Made by a program: the position numbers and the translations under genes. Shown here in pieces: positions 24,329 to 35,404 of a stretch of DNA of 64,000 bases. Numbering within the stretch: position 1 is the stretch's first letter; each line of letters begins with the position of its first letter. Below the pieces are notes generated by a model, which was given only the letters and a program-made list of their open reading frames with translations, made no database searches and had not been told where the DNA came from. Source of the stretch: Gemmatimonas sp. (GTDB lineage Bacteria; Gemmatimonadota; Gemmatimonadetes; Gemmatimonadales; Gemmatimonadaceae). The stretch covers positions 1 to 64,000 of the forward strand of contig NZ_JANPLK010000001.1 in NCBI RefSeq assembly GCF_031426495.1, read 5' to 3'.

Positions 24329-25840
24329 TTACCGCCTACCCTTCTGCACGACCGCCCACGCGATCGCCGCATCCAGCGCCGGATCGCGACCCTGCAACAA
24401 GGCCTGACGCGTGAGCGGAACCACCCGGTCGGGCGTCACGCCCGCCCCCTCCAGCGGCTTGCCGAACGGATTCACAAAGTCGGCGATCGCGTGATACAAG
24501 ATATCGCCGTTGGGCAGCCGCTCGGGCACCGACGGCAGCGCTTGTCCCGACGTTTGTACCCCGAACACCTGCGCGCGGCCGAGCGCCTGCATGCCGCCCG
24601 CAAAGATCTCTGTCGTGCTGATGGAGAGTTCGTCCACCACGATCGCGAGGGGGCCGGCGTACGGCGAGACGCCCTGCGATCGCGTGTTCACCCGGCGCGG
24701 GTTGGCTACGAACTTGAGCGTAGCCCCCCGCTGGATCATCGTGCCGATCGTCCGCGTGCTGTCGAAGAAGTGGCCGGCAATGCCCATCGACATGCCACCC
24801 ACACCGCCGAAGTTCCCGCGGATATCCAGCACGATGGCGTCGGCATCGCGCAAGGCATCCACCGCCGCATCGAACTGGGGCGACAGGATCGGCATCCAGA
24901 TGTTGAACCGGATGATGCCGACCGTCTTGCCGGCCGACGTGACCCGATCGAACGACAGCTGGGCGTTCATGGCGGGCAGATTTCCGAACTTGGCGACGAC
25001 GCCTGGCTCCGGCGCCCGCGCCACGCGTATCGTCCGGTCGCGTCCGCGCTCGTCGGCGAATACCACCGTCGCGCTGTCGCCCACGGCGCCGGCGAGTGCC
25101 TGCGTGGCAATGGCGTACGCCGTGAGGGCCTCACGCCGCGCGTCAGGCTCCTTGGGCATCCGCGATAGTCGCGCGGACATCGGGCACCCATTCACCGATT
25201 GCACCCGCCAGCCGGTCTGGACGCCGGCTCGGGCCGCCGGTCCGTCGCGATCGATCTGCGCCATCACGATGCTGCCGTCGAGGTAACGCACCTCCGCGCC
25301 GATCGATCCGCTGCGGTCGGGAGCGGGCGCCCCGCCGGAGCCAGTTCCGGAGCCAGTCCCGGTCGCGTCGGCGATCTCACGCGGAATGATCGAGAAGTGG
25401 GACTGCTTCAGGCGCGCCACCATATCGGACAGCACCGCCCGTAACTCGCCGGTCGTCGTGGCTGCCGCCGCCTTGGGGCGCAGTTCAGCCCGAAGCGCCG
25501 CCCAGTTCACGCCGTTGTAGGTCGTGTCCCAGTGTGTGCGCCCGATAATGCTCCAGGCGCTATCAAAGGTCACGAGCGGATCGGACACCGGAGACGAGGC
25601 CAATGATGTCGAAACGGCTCCCGCCACTGGGCCGCAGGCCGCCGGCATGGGAATACGTGTCGTCGAACTCGCTACCGACCCGCCTGGCGCGGGACTTTGC
25701 ATGGCAGGCGCGACCGTACCCCGGCATGCCCCGAGCAGTGCGGCGGCCATCAGGAGCAGCGGCACGTCGCGCCGGAGGGGCGGGAGTAGGCGATCGAAAG
25801 CGATGAGTCGCACAGTCTCGGGAACAGGGTGGTCAGGCAC
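24329..25840 (-). CDS. S41 family serine protease with PDZ domain, lipoprotein
   Basis: 503 residues. A signal ends in LLGAC (lipobox Cys about 39), predicting an anchored periplasmic or outer-membrane lipoprotein. A PDZ-like segment (IGAEVRYLDGSIVMAQIDRDG, AGVQTGWRVQSVNG) covers about 178-290, and the S41 core follows: VLDIRGNFGGVGG near 340 and VVDELSISTTEIFAGG near 402-416, with the likely nucleophile Ser408. The lysine of the CtpA-type Ser-Lys dyad (FGKG motif) is replaced by Gln433 (TSGQ), so the enzyme probably belongs to the branch that uses another base, as tricorn-type S41 enzymes do, or is inactive. Expressed leftward, ahead of the LolA-like gene. Confidence 0.85.
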   Translation of the reverse strand: MPDHPVPETVRLIAFDRLLPPLRRDVPLLLMAAALLGACRGTVAPAMQSPAPGGSVASSTTRIPMPAACGPVAGAVSTSLASSPVSDPLVTFDSAWSIIGRTHWDTTYNGVNWAALRAELRPKAAAATTTGELRAVLSDMVARLKQSHFSIIPREIADATGTGSGTGSGGAPAPDRSGSIGAEVRYLDGSIVMAQIDRDGPAARAGVQTGWRVQSVNGCPMSARLSRMPKEPDARREALTAYAIATQALAGAVGDSATVVFADERGRDRTIRVARAPEPGVVAKFGNLPAMNAQLSFDRVTSAGKTVGIIRFNIWMPILSPQFDAAVDALRDADAIVLDIRGNFGGVGGMSMGIAGHFFDSTRTIGTMIQRGATLKFVANPRRVNTRSQGVSPYAGPLAIVVDELSISTTEIFAGGMQALGRAQVFGVQTSGQALPSVPERLPNGDILYHAIADFVNPFGKPLEGAGVTPDRVVPLTRQALLQGRDPALDAAIAWAVVQKGRR

Positions 25841-27151
25841 TCTGGACGAATACGACCAGAGGTGAGCGGCGTTTCATGAAAATGAGTTTTCTGAAAGTGG
25901 GAATGCGACCGCAGGCACACGAAATCGTGACGAACCAACATCCGGCGTCCCGCGGCCTCGCCGGGGAGCGGTGTAGCACATTACCATGAACGGTTGTGCG
26001 GTCACTCTATGTTCGCGCCTCATACAATACCATGTCTACTCGTCTCCACGCGTTGCACGCGGCCGGGCAGTCGCCCTGGCTTGACTATATCGATCGGGCC
26101 ATGCTGTCCAACGGCGATCTGTCGCGACGTATCCGCGAAGACGCCCTCACCGGGCAGACGTCCAACCCGACGATTTTCGAGAAGGCGCTCGCGGAAGGCG
26201 CCGCATACGATGCGCAGCTGGCCACGCTCGACGGGTCCCGCTCGGATCGCGAGGCCTTCGAACTGGTCGCCACGACCGACGTGCGCGACGCCTGCGACGC
26301 CTTCCGCGTCGTGTACGAGCACACCGACGCCATCGACGGCTATGTGTCGCTTGAGGTCTCTCCGGATCTGGCGCGCGACTCCCATGGCACCGTCGCCGAG
26401 GCCCGACGTCTCTGGCAGATCGTCGATCGGCCCAATCTGATGATCAAGGTGCCCGGCACACCCGAGGGCGCCGAAGCCATCCGGCAGCTCATCGCCGACG
26501 GCATCAACGTCAATGTCACGCTGCTCTTCTCGATCGACGCGCACGCCCGCGTCATCGAAGCTTTCATTGCCGGTCTCGAAGACCGTGCCACGGCCGGCCA
26601 GCCGGTCGCGCGCATCGCGTCGGTCGCCAGCTTCTTCATCAGCCGCGTCGACTCCGCGATCGACAAGCAGCTCACCGCCATGGCCGCCGCGAATCCGTCC
26701 GCCGCCGAAACGCTCAACGGGCTGCAGGGTCGCGCCGCGATCGCCAACGCCAAGCTCGCGTACCGGCTGTTCACGGCCAGCTTCGCCAGTGCTCGCTGGG
26801 CCGCGCTCGCCGCGCAGGGCGCGCAGGTGCAGCGTCCGCTGTGGGCCAGCACCAGCACCAAGAACCCGGCCTACCGCGACGTGATCTACGTCGAGGAATT
26901 GATCGGCACCAACACCGTGAACACGCTGCCGCCGGCCACGCTCGAAGCGTTCCGCGATCATGGGGACGTGCGCGCCTCCGTCACCGAGAACGTCGCGGAT
27001 GCCGAGCGTGTGTTGTCGGCGCTGGAGTCGCAGGGCGTGTCGGTGCAAGCGGTGACCGATACGCTGCTGGCAGAAGGGCTGGCCTCGTTCGAGCATTCCT
27101 TCGTCACGCTGTTGTCCGGCTTGAATCGTAAGCGCGCCGCGCTCGCGAACA

Positions 27152-28684
<1,533 letters not shown>

Positions 28685-28730
28685 TCCGGCGTTCCGACGT
28701 CTCGCACGGGTGCCGTTGCTGAACGCATCA

Positions 28731-29522
28731 GTGAGCACATCCGCGCGCCTCACCTTTCTGGGAACCGGCACAAGTTTCGGTGTGCCGCAGATCGGCTGCG
28801 TCTGCGCGGTATGTCGCTCCACCGATCCGCGCGACAAGCGCACCCGGTGCGGTGCCGTGATCGAGACCGCGAGCGGTACGCGACTGCTTATCGATACCCC
28901 GCCCGAGTTGCGCCTGCAGCTCGTGGCGGCCGGTATCGGCGACATCGATGCCGTGTTGTACACGCATGAGCATGCGGATCACATTCACGGCATCGACGAC
29001 CTGCGCGCCTTTACCATCCGTCGCGCCACGTCGCTGCCGTTGTACGGCGAAGCAGCCACCCTGCACACGTTGCGCGAGCGCTTTCCGTACATCATGGACG
29101 AGCAATTTCGTCCGTTGCCCGGCACGACCCGCCCGGAAGGCACGTTGATGCCGATTCAGGCAGGCGTGCCGTTCACGGTGAAGGATACCGACGTCCTTCC
29201 GATCGCGGTGCCGCACGGACGGGCCTCGGTGGTCGGGTACCGCGTCGGCGACATCGCGTACATCACCGACGCCAAGCTGCTGCCCGACACCGCGCGCGCC
29301 GCACTCGTTGGCGTGCGCGTGCTGGTGCTCAACGCCCTGTTGCGCCATCCGCATCCTACGCATCTCTCGATCGCCGAGGCCGTGGCGGTGGCGCAGGAGA
29401 TCGGCGCTGAGCGCACCCTGCTGACGCACCTTACGCACGACAACGCGCACGCCGCGCTTGCCGCCGAGTTGCCTGCTGGTGTCGAGCCCGCGTACGACGG
29501 TCTGGTCGTGACCTGTTCATAA
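28731..29522 (+). CDS. MBL-fold metallohydrolase, PhnP/cyclic-phosphodiesterase-like
   Basis: 263 residues from a GTG at 28731. The fold begins LTFLGTGTSFGVPQIGCVCAVC, includes the metal motif THEHADH near residue 77, VPHGRASVVGYRVGDIAYITDAK near 160, and a C-terminal LLTHLTHDNAH. The Cys residues of GCVCAVC are the extra zinc site seen in PhnP and in relatives hydrolysing cyclic nucleotides. Substrate unknown. Downstream of pyk with 46 nt between, so possibly in the same operon. Confidence 0.85.
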   Translation: MSTSARLTFLGTGTSFGVPQIGCVCAVCRSTDPRDKRTRCGAVIETASGTRLLIDTPPELRLQLVAAGIGDIDAVLYTHEHADHIHGIDDLRAFTIRRATSLPLYGEAATLHTLRERFPYIMDEQFRPLPGTTRPEGTLMPIQAGVPFTVKDTDVLPIAVPHGRASVVGYRVGDIAYITDAKLLPDTARAALVGVRVLVLNALLRHPHPTHLSIAEAVAVAQEIGAERTLLTHLTHDNAHAALAAELPAGVEPAYDGLVVTCS

Positions 29523-29582
29523 GTCCGTCGCACGCTTCGTTCGTTTCGTTGTAGCTCTCACGCGTTGTCGGAGTGACTTGCC

Positions 29583-30971
29583 ATGTCGTTGTCGCTTGAT
29601 TTCACGAACATGATGGGTGCGGCGCTGCCGCACGGCGCCGGTATCACCGCCGCGCAGCTCACCGACGCGGCCGGTGCGTTTGCCAAGGCGCACGCGCGCG
29701 TGCACGCGATGCAGGCCGAACTCGGCTTCCTCACGCTCCCGGTGAACGACGCGCTGCGCGACGCTACGCTGGCCGCGGCCGAGCATGCCCGCGGCCGGTT
29801 CGACGACGTATTGCTGCTGGGTATCGGCGGCTCGGCGCTCGGTCCGATCGCGCTGCGTACCGCGCTGCGCCCGCCGGCGTGGAATACGCTGAGCACCGAG
29901 GCGCGTGGTGGCCATCCCCGCCTGCACGTGCTCGACAATGTCGACCCGGCCACCATCGCGGCCACGCTCGCCCGGCTCGAGCTGTCTCGCACACTGGTGC
30001 TGGTGATCTCGAAGTCCGGCGGGACGGTGGAAACGATGGCGCAGTATCTCATCGTGCGGGACGCGTTGGCGCGCGCGGTGGGAGAGGAGGCGGCGCGTCA
30101 GCACCTCATCTTCATCACCGATCCCGAGGTCGGCGCGCTCCGCAAGATCGCGCGCGCCGAGGGCATCACGACACTCGAGGTGCCGCCAAACGTGGGTGGC
30201 CGCTTCTCGGTGCTGTCGCCCGTCGGTATGCTGCCGGCGGCGCTGATCGGGATCGATGTCAAGGCGCTCCTCGCTGGTGCGGCCGACGTCATGACGCGCG
30301 CCGCGAGCGCCGATCTCGCCACGAATCTGCCCGGCACCTTCGCCGTGCTGCAGCACATCGCTGACACCGCTCACGGACGGTCGGTGCAGGTGCTCATGCC
30401 GTACGCCGACCCGCTGCGCGACCTCGCCCTCTGGTTCGTGCAGCTCTGGGCCGAGTCCCTCGGGAAGCTGCGCAGCGATGGCACGCCGGTCGGGCCGACC
30501 CCGCTGCCGGCCGTCGGCGCCACCGATCAGCACTCCCAGGTGCAGCTCTTCATGGAAGGGCCGCTCGACAAGACGGTCACCTTCATCACGGTGAAGGGGC
30601 GCGAGCAGGAAGGACCGATCCCGGCGCGCCATGCGGACATTCCCGAGTTGAGCTACCTCGCTGGACACACGCTGGGTGAGCTCATTGACATCGAGCAGCG
30701 CGCCACGGCCGGTGCGCTCGCGGCGCGTGGCCGGCTTAACGCCACGCTCGCCATCGACACGGTCGACGCGTTTCACCTCGGTGCGCTCATGCAGACCTTC
30801 GCACTCGCCACTGCCTACGCCGGCGTACTGTACGACGTGAACGCCTTCAACCAGCCAGGCGTGGAGCTGGGTAAGAACTTCGCCTACGCCATGCTCGGCC
30901 GCGCTGGCAGCGAGCAGGCGCGCGCCGAATGGGACGCCCTGCCCAAGCCGGATCCACGCTTTCGCGTGTGA
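29583..30971 (+). CDS. pgi: Glucose-6-phosphate isomerase
   Basis: 462 residues. Converts glucose 6-phosphate and fructose 6-phosphate. Features: LLLGIGGSALGPIALRTAL near residue 80, VISKSGGTVETMAQ near 140, PNVGGRFSVLSPVG near 200 and the active-site GATDQHSQVQLFMEG near 315, ending FNQPGVELGKNFAYAMLG. The length is shorter than E. coli Pgi and matches the thermophile/actinobacterial short subfamily. Sixty bases after the MBL gene. Confidence 0.95.
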   Translation: MSLSLDFTNMMGAALPHGAGITAAQLTDAAGAFAKAHARVHAMQAELGFLTLPVNDALRDATLAAAEHARGRFDDVLLLGIGGSALGPIALRTALRPPAWNTLSTEARGGHPRLHVLDNVDPATIAATLARLELSRTLVLVISKSGGTVETMAQYLIVRDALARAVGEEAARQHLIFITDPEVGALRKIARAEGITTLEVPPNVGGRFSVLSPVGMLPAALIGIDVKALLAGAADVMTRAASADLATNLPGTFAVLQHIADTAHGRSVQVLMPYADPLRDLALWFVQLWAESLGKLRSDGTPVGPTPLPAVGATDQHSQVQLFMEGPLDKTVTFITVKGREQEGPIPARHADIPELSYLAGHTLGELIDIEQRATAGALAARGRLNATLAIDTVDAFHLGALMQTFALATAYAGVLYDVNAFNQPGVELGKNFAYAMLGRAGSEQARAEWDALPKPDPRFRV

Positions 30972-31155
30972 TCCATTGCCCGACCACGCAGCGACGCGCG
31001 ACGCCAACCGGCCTGAAGGGGAATTCCGGACTTGCCGCACCCGTCCCCGGAGTGGGAACTTTCACTGACAGACGCGGCGGGCTCCGGTAGGCCGGAGTCG
31101 TCGCTCATTCACCCTGACCCGCTCCGGCTCGCGCTGGGCAGGATTCACCACACGA

Positions 31156-32574
31156 ATGTCCGATACCACGAAGCCCACGACGTCCTTGTTTGGCGGTGCC
31201 GTTACGGTGGACGGAGGGCGCGTTCAGCTGCATGACGCTGCCGTCCTCACCTCCGCGCACATGGATGCGCTGGTTCATCAGGCTGTCTTCGGGAACGAAG
31301 GCGAGCGCACCTTCGCCCGCTGGCTCGTGTGGGAGCTGGGTCAGACGGTCGGTGTTCGTGCCGCGTCGATCCACGAGCTGTACCTCGCGCGTGGAGCAGG
31401 CAAATGCAGCGGTTTCACCGTGCCCGCGATGAACATCCGCGCGCTCACGTACGACACGACCCGCGCCGTCTTCCGCACCGCCAACACGCTCAAGGCCGGC
31501 GCATTCATTCTCGAGATTGCGCGCTCCGAGATCGCCTACACCGAGCAGCGCCCCGACGAGTATGTGTCGGTGATTCTCGCCGCCGCATTGCGTGAAGGCT
31601 ATCGCGGACCGGTGTTCATTCAGGGTGACCACTTCCAGGTCAACCACAAGAAGTTCGCGGTCGATCCGATCACGGAAGTCAACGCAGTCAAGGCGCTCGT
31701 GACCGAAGCGGTCGCGGCCGGCTTCTACAACATCGACGTCGACACCTCAACGTTGGTCGACCTCTCCAAGGAGACCCTCGCGGAGCAACAGCGGCTCAAC
31801 TACGAAGTGTGCGTGGATATCACCCGCTTCGTGCGCGCAGCGGAACCGGCCGGCGTCACGATTTCCATTGGCGGAGAAATCGGGGAGGTTGGCACCGAGA
31901 ATAGCACACCAGCCGAGCTCGAAGCGTTCATGGATGGCTTCAACGCCACGCTCGAGTCGCAGACGCCGGGTACGGCTGGGCTCTCCAAGATCTCGGTACA
32001 GTCGGGCACGTCGCATGGTGGTATCGTGCTCGCCGACGGGTCGATCGCCGACGTGGCTCTCGATTTCGACACGCTCGAGAAGCTCTCGAAGGTCGGTCGT
32101 GATCGGTATGGCATGGCGGGTGCAGTACAGCACGGCGCGTCCACGCTGCCAGACGCCGCGTTCAGCAACTTCCCGCGGCTCGAGACAGCGGAAATCCATC
32201 TCGCGACGAACTTTCAGACCATGATGTTCGATCACATCCCGGCCGCACTGCGGGCCGATATGTATGCGTGGCTGGACACGAACGCGAAGGACGAACGCAA
32301 GGCGACCGATACCGACGAGCAGTTCTACTACAAGGCGCGCAAGAAGGCGATCGGACCGTTCAAGAAGCAGTTGTGGGCATTACCCGCCGATGTGCGTGGC
32401 ACACTCGGCGCGGCGTACGACAAGAAGTTCACATTCCTGTTCGAACAGCTCGGCATTGCCGGAACGCGTGCGATCGTCGAGCAGTTCGTGACGATACCTG
32501 AGCAGCATCGCCCGTTTCCGACGGGAGCCAGCACCATCGTGGCCGCCCCGGACGACGCGGATCTTTCGGACTGA
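31156..32574 (+). CDS. fba: Class II fructose-bisphosphate aldolase family protein (long form)
   Basis: 472 residues, longer than the usual 285-360 of class II aldolases. The barrel contains SGFTVPAMNIRAL, FIQGDHFQVNHKKF (metal-binding His), NIDVDTSTLVDLS, GGEIGEVGTENST, and SGTSHGGIV, all family signatures, followed by a long C-terminal extension with QFYYKARKKAIGPFKKQLWAL. It should split fructose 1,6-bisphosphate to triose phosphates, or a related ketose bisphosphate such as tagatose; placement with pgi and pyk favours glycolysis. Promoter may lie in the 184-nt gap after pgi, which also holds a small hairpin (CTCCGG/CCGGAG, about 31081-31096). Confidence 0.85.
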   Translation: MSDTTKPTTSLFGGAVTVDGGRVQLHDAAVLTSAHMDALVHQAVFGNEGERTFARWLVWELGQTVGVRAASIHELYLARGAGKCSGFTVPAMNIRALTYDTTRAVFRTANTLKAGAFILEIARSEIAYTEQRPDEYVSVILAAALREGYRGPVFIQGDHFQVNHKKFAVDPITEVNAVKALVTEAVAAGFYNIDVDTSTLVDLSKETLAEQQRLNYEVCVDITRFVRAAEPAGVTISIGGEIGEVGTENSTPAELEAFMDGFNATLESQTPGTAGLSKISVQSGTSHGGIVLADGSIADVALDFDTLEKLSKVGRDRYGMAGAVQHGASTLPDAAFSNFPRLETAEIHLATNFQTMMFDHIPAALRADMYAWLDTNAKDERKATDTDEQFYYKARKKAIGPFKKQLWALPADVRGTLGAAYDKKFTFLFEQLGIAGTRAIVEQFVTIPEQHRPFPTGASTIVAAPDDADLSD

Positions 32575-32664
32575 GTTGTCAGTATGGTGTCGTACGTGGG
32601 GCGCGTCGGAACGGCGCGACGCCCACGCTCGATCCGCAACTCATCACTGCGTGTGAGGTGTGAT

Positions 32665-33186
32665 ATGGCCCGGTACGACGAGTACGACGATGATCGCGTG
32701 GTCGTGATCGAACGTGAGAATGGCACGAATGGCATCGGTACCTTTCTGCTCGGTCTTGCGATCGGGGCGGGGGCCGCGCTGCTGTTCGCGCCGGCCAGTG
32801 GTGCCGAAACGCGGCAGCGCCTGCAGGACGAGGCGCGACGTGCCGGACGCAAGGTGAAGGACATGACTGATGAGTTCGGCGAAAAGGTGGCCGATTCCGT
32901 CGAGAAGACCCGCTTCCAGTTTGACGAACAGGTGGGCCGCGCACGCGATGCCGTGAGTTCACGGGTGCAGGCGGTCGGTGATGCCGTATCGGCCGGACGC
33001 GACGCGGCGGCGCAAGCGCGTAGCGAGCTCGAACGTGCCGTGGCCGACAGCAAGCGCGCGTATGCCGACAGCCGCCGCGCGTACCGGGATCATGGTCGTC
33101 GACATGGGCCGGACGACACCGCCGCGCCCGACGATATGGTCTCGAGCTCCGGGGAGGAGTCCGCTGGCGCTCCGAGCGAAGGCTGA
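32665..33186 (+). CDS. YtxH domain protein
   Basis: 173 residues; the ATG at 32665 has GAGGTG six bases upstream. An acidic start (MARYDEYDDDR) precedes one hydrophobic segment, GTFLLGLAIGAGAALLFAPAS, and the YtxH signature GAETRQRLQDEARR. The rest is a charged coiled coil rich in Arg/Ala/Asp. YtxH proteins are small, stress-related membrane-anchored proteins of unknown mechanism. Its 3' end overlaps the region where the YihY-like gene begins. Confidence 0.85.
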   Translation: MARYDEYDDDRVVVIERENGTNGIGTFLLGLAIGAGAALLFAPASGAETRQRLQDEARRAGRKVKDMTDEFGEKVADSVEKTRFQFDEQVGRARDAVSSRVQAVGDAVSAGRDAAAQARSELERAVADSKRAYADSRRAYRDHGRRHGPDDTAAPDDMVSSSGEESAGAPSEG

Positions 33187-34129
33187 AAGCTGGTGGGACA
33201 TTGTCCGACGCGTCTGGAATCAGGGCGCTGAGGACAATGTGCTGTTTCTGGCGGGCGGGCTGGCCTTCAATGTCCTGCTCGCCCTTCTGCCGTTCGTGCT
33301 ATTGCTGATCTCCGGTCTCTCCTTCCTTCTCGGGAGCGAGACCACCGAAGCCGCCAACACCGTGACGGCGCTCGTCGATCGCCTGCTCCCCAGCGGGGCG
33401 AACGCCGCCGGTGAACTGCTGCGGGGCGTCGTGGCCGACGTGCTCAATACGCGCGGAGCGGTCACGGCGTACTCCGCCATCGGCTTTGCGTGGTTCTCCA
33501 CGCGCCTCTTCGGTTCACTACGCAGCGTCCTCGCGCTGATCTTCGACGGCACCGATCGCGGGATCGTCGCCGGCAAGGTCTTCGACTTCGTCGCTACGAT
33601 TATCGCGACGGTCGCGATTGTGGTCTACGTCGTAATCTCCACGTACGTCGATCTCGCCACGACGCGCGGTCTGGCGCTCTTGCAGGAAACGGGACTGCGC
33701 GCCGAGGCGATGGGCTTCGTGGGCTATCTGCTTGGTCGGCTGATGGCGCTTACGGTCGTCTTCGTGCTCTTCTACGCCATGTATCGCGGACTGCCACGTC
33801 GTCGCCCCAGCATGCGCACGGCGGCGGTCGGCGCACTCACCGCCTCCATCCTGTTCGAGATCGCACGACACCTCTTCGTGCTTTTTGTCGCGCGCTTCGA
33901 TCCGAGTTCGCTGTACACGGGCACGATTGCCGCCATCGTCGCGATTGTCTTTTGGACATATTACGGTGCGCTGTTGTTTCTGATCGGCGGCGAAGTCGCG
34001 CAGGCGTTCGACCTGCGGCGAAACGAGCTCGCGGCCCTGCAGCAGGCTGAGGACGCAGCGCGCGCCGCTGCCGCCGCCACGCCGACACGCGCCAAACCGA
34101 ACAAACGTCCTCCCACCAAACGTCCGTGA
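33092..34129 (+). CDS. YihY/UPF0761 (BrkB-like) integral membrane protein
   Basis: About 345 residues with six transmembrane segments. Family features: NQGAEDNVLFLAGGLAFNVLLALLPFVLLLISG, GAVTAYSAIGFAWFSTRLFGSLRSVL and ILFEIARHLFVLFVARF with YTGTIAAIVAIVFWTYYGALLFLIGGE. Originally annotated ribonuclease BN, which was wrong; function unknown, possibly a transporter. The start is unclear: ATG at 33092 or 33104, both inside the ytxH gene. A basic low-complexity tail (TRAKPNKRPPTKRP) ends the protein, whose TGA overlaps the next gene's GTG. Confidence 0.85.
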   Translation: MVVDMGRTTPPRPTIWSRAPGRSPLALRAKAESWWDIVRRVWNQGAEDNVLFLAGGLAFNVLLALLPFVLLLISGLSFLLGSETTEAANTVTALVDRLLPSGANAAGELLRGVVADVLNTRGAVTAYSAIGFAWFSTRLFGSLRSVLALIFDGTDRGIVAGKVFDFVATIIATVAIVVYVVISTYVDLATTRGLALLQETGLRAEAMGFVGYLLGRLMALTVVFVLFYAMYRGLPRRRPSMRTAAVGALTASILFEIARHLFVLFVARFDPSSLYTGTIAAIVAIVFWTYYGALLFLIGGEVAQAFDLRRNELAALQQAEDAARAAAAATPTRAKPNKRPPTKRP

Positions 34130-35172
34130 CCCAATTCGCCGCTCCGTTGCTCGATGTGCGCAGTGATACCGTGACCCGGCCTACCGCCGCGATGCGACGC
34201 GCGATGGCCGACGCGGAAGTCGGTGACGATGTGCTCGACGGTGATCCCACCACACGCCGGCTCGAAGCCGTGGTGGCCGAACGGCTTGGCAAAGAGCGCG
34301 CGCTGTTCTTCCCGAGCGGCTCGATGGCCAACCAAGCCGCCATCTGGGTGCAGAGCACGCCGGGCACTGAGATTCTCCTCGACGCGGAGGCACACATCAT
34401 CCACTCGGAGGTCGCCGCGACCGCCGCGCTGTGCGGCGTGCAGGTGCGCCCGTTGCGCGGATCGGCGCTGGTGTTTCGGGCCGCCGATCTGGCGGCAGGA
34501 ATGCGTTCGCCGTCCAGTGATGGCATCGAGCCCTCGATGGTGTGTCTCGAGAACACGCACAATGGGGCTGGTGGCGTCGTGACGACGCGCGACGAATTGC
34601 ACGCCCTCACCTCGGTCGCGCGCCGCTTCCACCTCGCGGTGCACCTCGACGGCGCACGCCTGTGGAACGCGGCCGCCGCCACCGGGACAGCACTCGCCGA
34701 CTTCGCCGCCTGTGCCGACACCGTCATGGTGTCGTTCTCCAAAGGACTTGGCGCCCCGGTCGGGGCGTGCCTTGCCGGTCCGGCTGACCTCATCACGCGT
34801 GCCCATCGCGCCCGAAAACGCTTTGGTGGCGGCATGCGTCAGAGCGGCATCCTCGCGGCCGGCGCGCTGTACGGGCTCGAGCACCATCTCGACCGGTTGG
34901 CTGAGGACCATGAATCGGCGAAATATCTCGCGCATCTCGTCGACGGCGCCGGCGGGGCCAAGGTCGTTATGCCGGACACCAACATCGTCATGATCGACTT
35001 GCCCAGCCCCCGCGCCGATCAGGTTATCGCGCAGGCGGCCGCGCTCGGCGTGCGGATCTACAAGTGGCACGACACGAGGGTGCGCGCGGTGACCCACCTC
35101 GATGCGCCGATCGGGCTCATCGCCGAGCACGGACCGAAGATCGCGCAGGCGCTCTCGGAGGCCTTGGCGTAG
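34126..35172 (+). CDS. ltaE: Low-specificity L-threonine aldolase
   Basis: 348 residues, GTG start overlapping the upstream stop (GTGA). A PLP enzyme of fold type I that cleaves L-threonine or L-allo-threonine to glycine and acetaldehyde. Features: LDVRSDTVTRPTAAMRRAM, EVGDDVLDGDPTTRRLE, FFPSGSMANQAA, HLDGARLWNA and the PLP lysine in VMVSFSKGLGAPVG near 200, then RKRFGGGMRQSG. Full length. Confidence 0.93.
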   Translation: MTQFAAPLLDVRSDTVTRPTAAMRRAMADAEVGDDVLDGDPTTRRLEAVVAERLGKERALFFPSGSMANQAAIWVQSTPGTEILLDAEAHIIHSEVAATAALCGVQVRPLRGSALVFRAADLAAGMRSPSSDGIEPSMVCLENTHNGAGGVVTTRDELHALTSVARRFHLAVHLDGARLWNAAAATGTALADFAACADTVMVSFSKGLGAPVGACLAGPADLITRAHRARKRFGGGMRQSGILAAGALYGLEHHLDRLAEDHESAKYLAHLVDGAGGAKVVMPDTNIVMIDLPSPRADQVIAQAAALGVRIYKWHDTRVRAVTHLDAPIGLIAEHGPKIAQALSEALA

Positions 35173-35190
35173 CGGCGCTTCGTAGATAAC

Positions 35191-35239
35191 AAAAAAGCGC
35201 ACGGGAGGTCCGCTCTTTCGAGCGAATCCTCCCGTGCGC
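35191..35239 (-). terminator. Intrinsic terminator of the SRP RNA
   Basis: On the minus strand a 12-bp perfect stem (35239-35228 with 35208-35197) encloses a loop that itself folds a 5-bp CGCTC/GAGCG hairpin, followed directly by six T residues (35196-35191). This is a strong rho-independent terminator and fits the RNA gene just upstream on that strand; no protein gene explains it. Confidence 0.9.
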
Positions 35240-35242
35240 AGT

Positions 35243-35340
35243 GCTCCGGGCCTGACGAAGCGACGCCAGACTCCACGTGCCGCTGCTACCTTCGGGGTCC
35301 TGACGGATTTGGCGGGCTGTCGCCCTCCGGGACCCGGAGC
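35243..35340 (-). ncRNA. ffs: Small bacterial signal recognition particle RNA (4.5S/SRP RNA), about 98 nt
   Basis: The minus strand carries the SRP helix 8 core, GTCAGGACC then, after the loop, GGTAGCAGC (35304-35282), matching the conserved UCAGG...AGCAGC symmetric loop. The 5' GCTCCGGG (35340-35333) pairs perfectly with the 3' CCCGGAGC (35250-35243), and an inner CGCCA/TGGCG stem also forms. Length fits the small SRP RNA class that binds Ffh. A strong terminator follows. The gene lies just upstream of, and divergent from, dnaX; an SRP RNA near dnaX is also known in Bacillus subtilis. The apical loop reads CCGAA between ACC and GGU, unlike the usual GGAA tetraloop. Confidence 0.87.
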
Positions 35341-35404
35341 AACTGGAAGTTAACCAGCCGCGGGGTGAAGTGGTACCCGCTCCTCCGCCGTGTAGATTGG
35401 ACGC

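Noticed and set aside
29517..31040. 507-residue open frame on the minus strand opposite pgi
   Set aside because: Antisense of a complete glucose-6-phosphate isomerase; His/Arg-rich with no recognisable domain.
35191..35239. Terminator for the threonine aldolase gene
   Set aside because: The hairpin has its T-run only on the minus strand, where it fits the SRP RNA; on the plus strand the stem is preceded by A residues and followed by no T-run.
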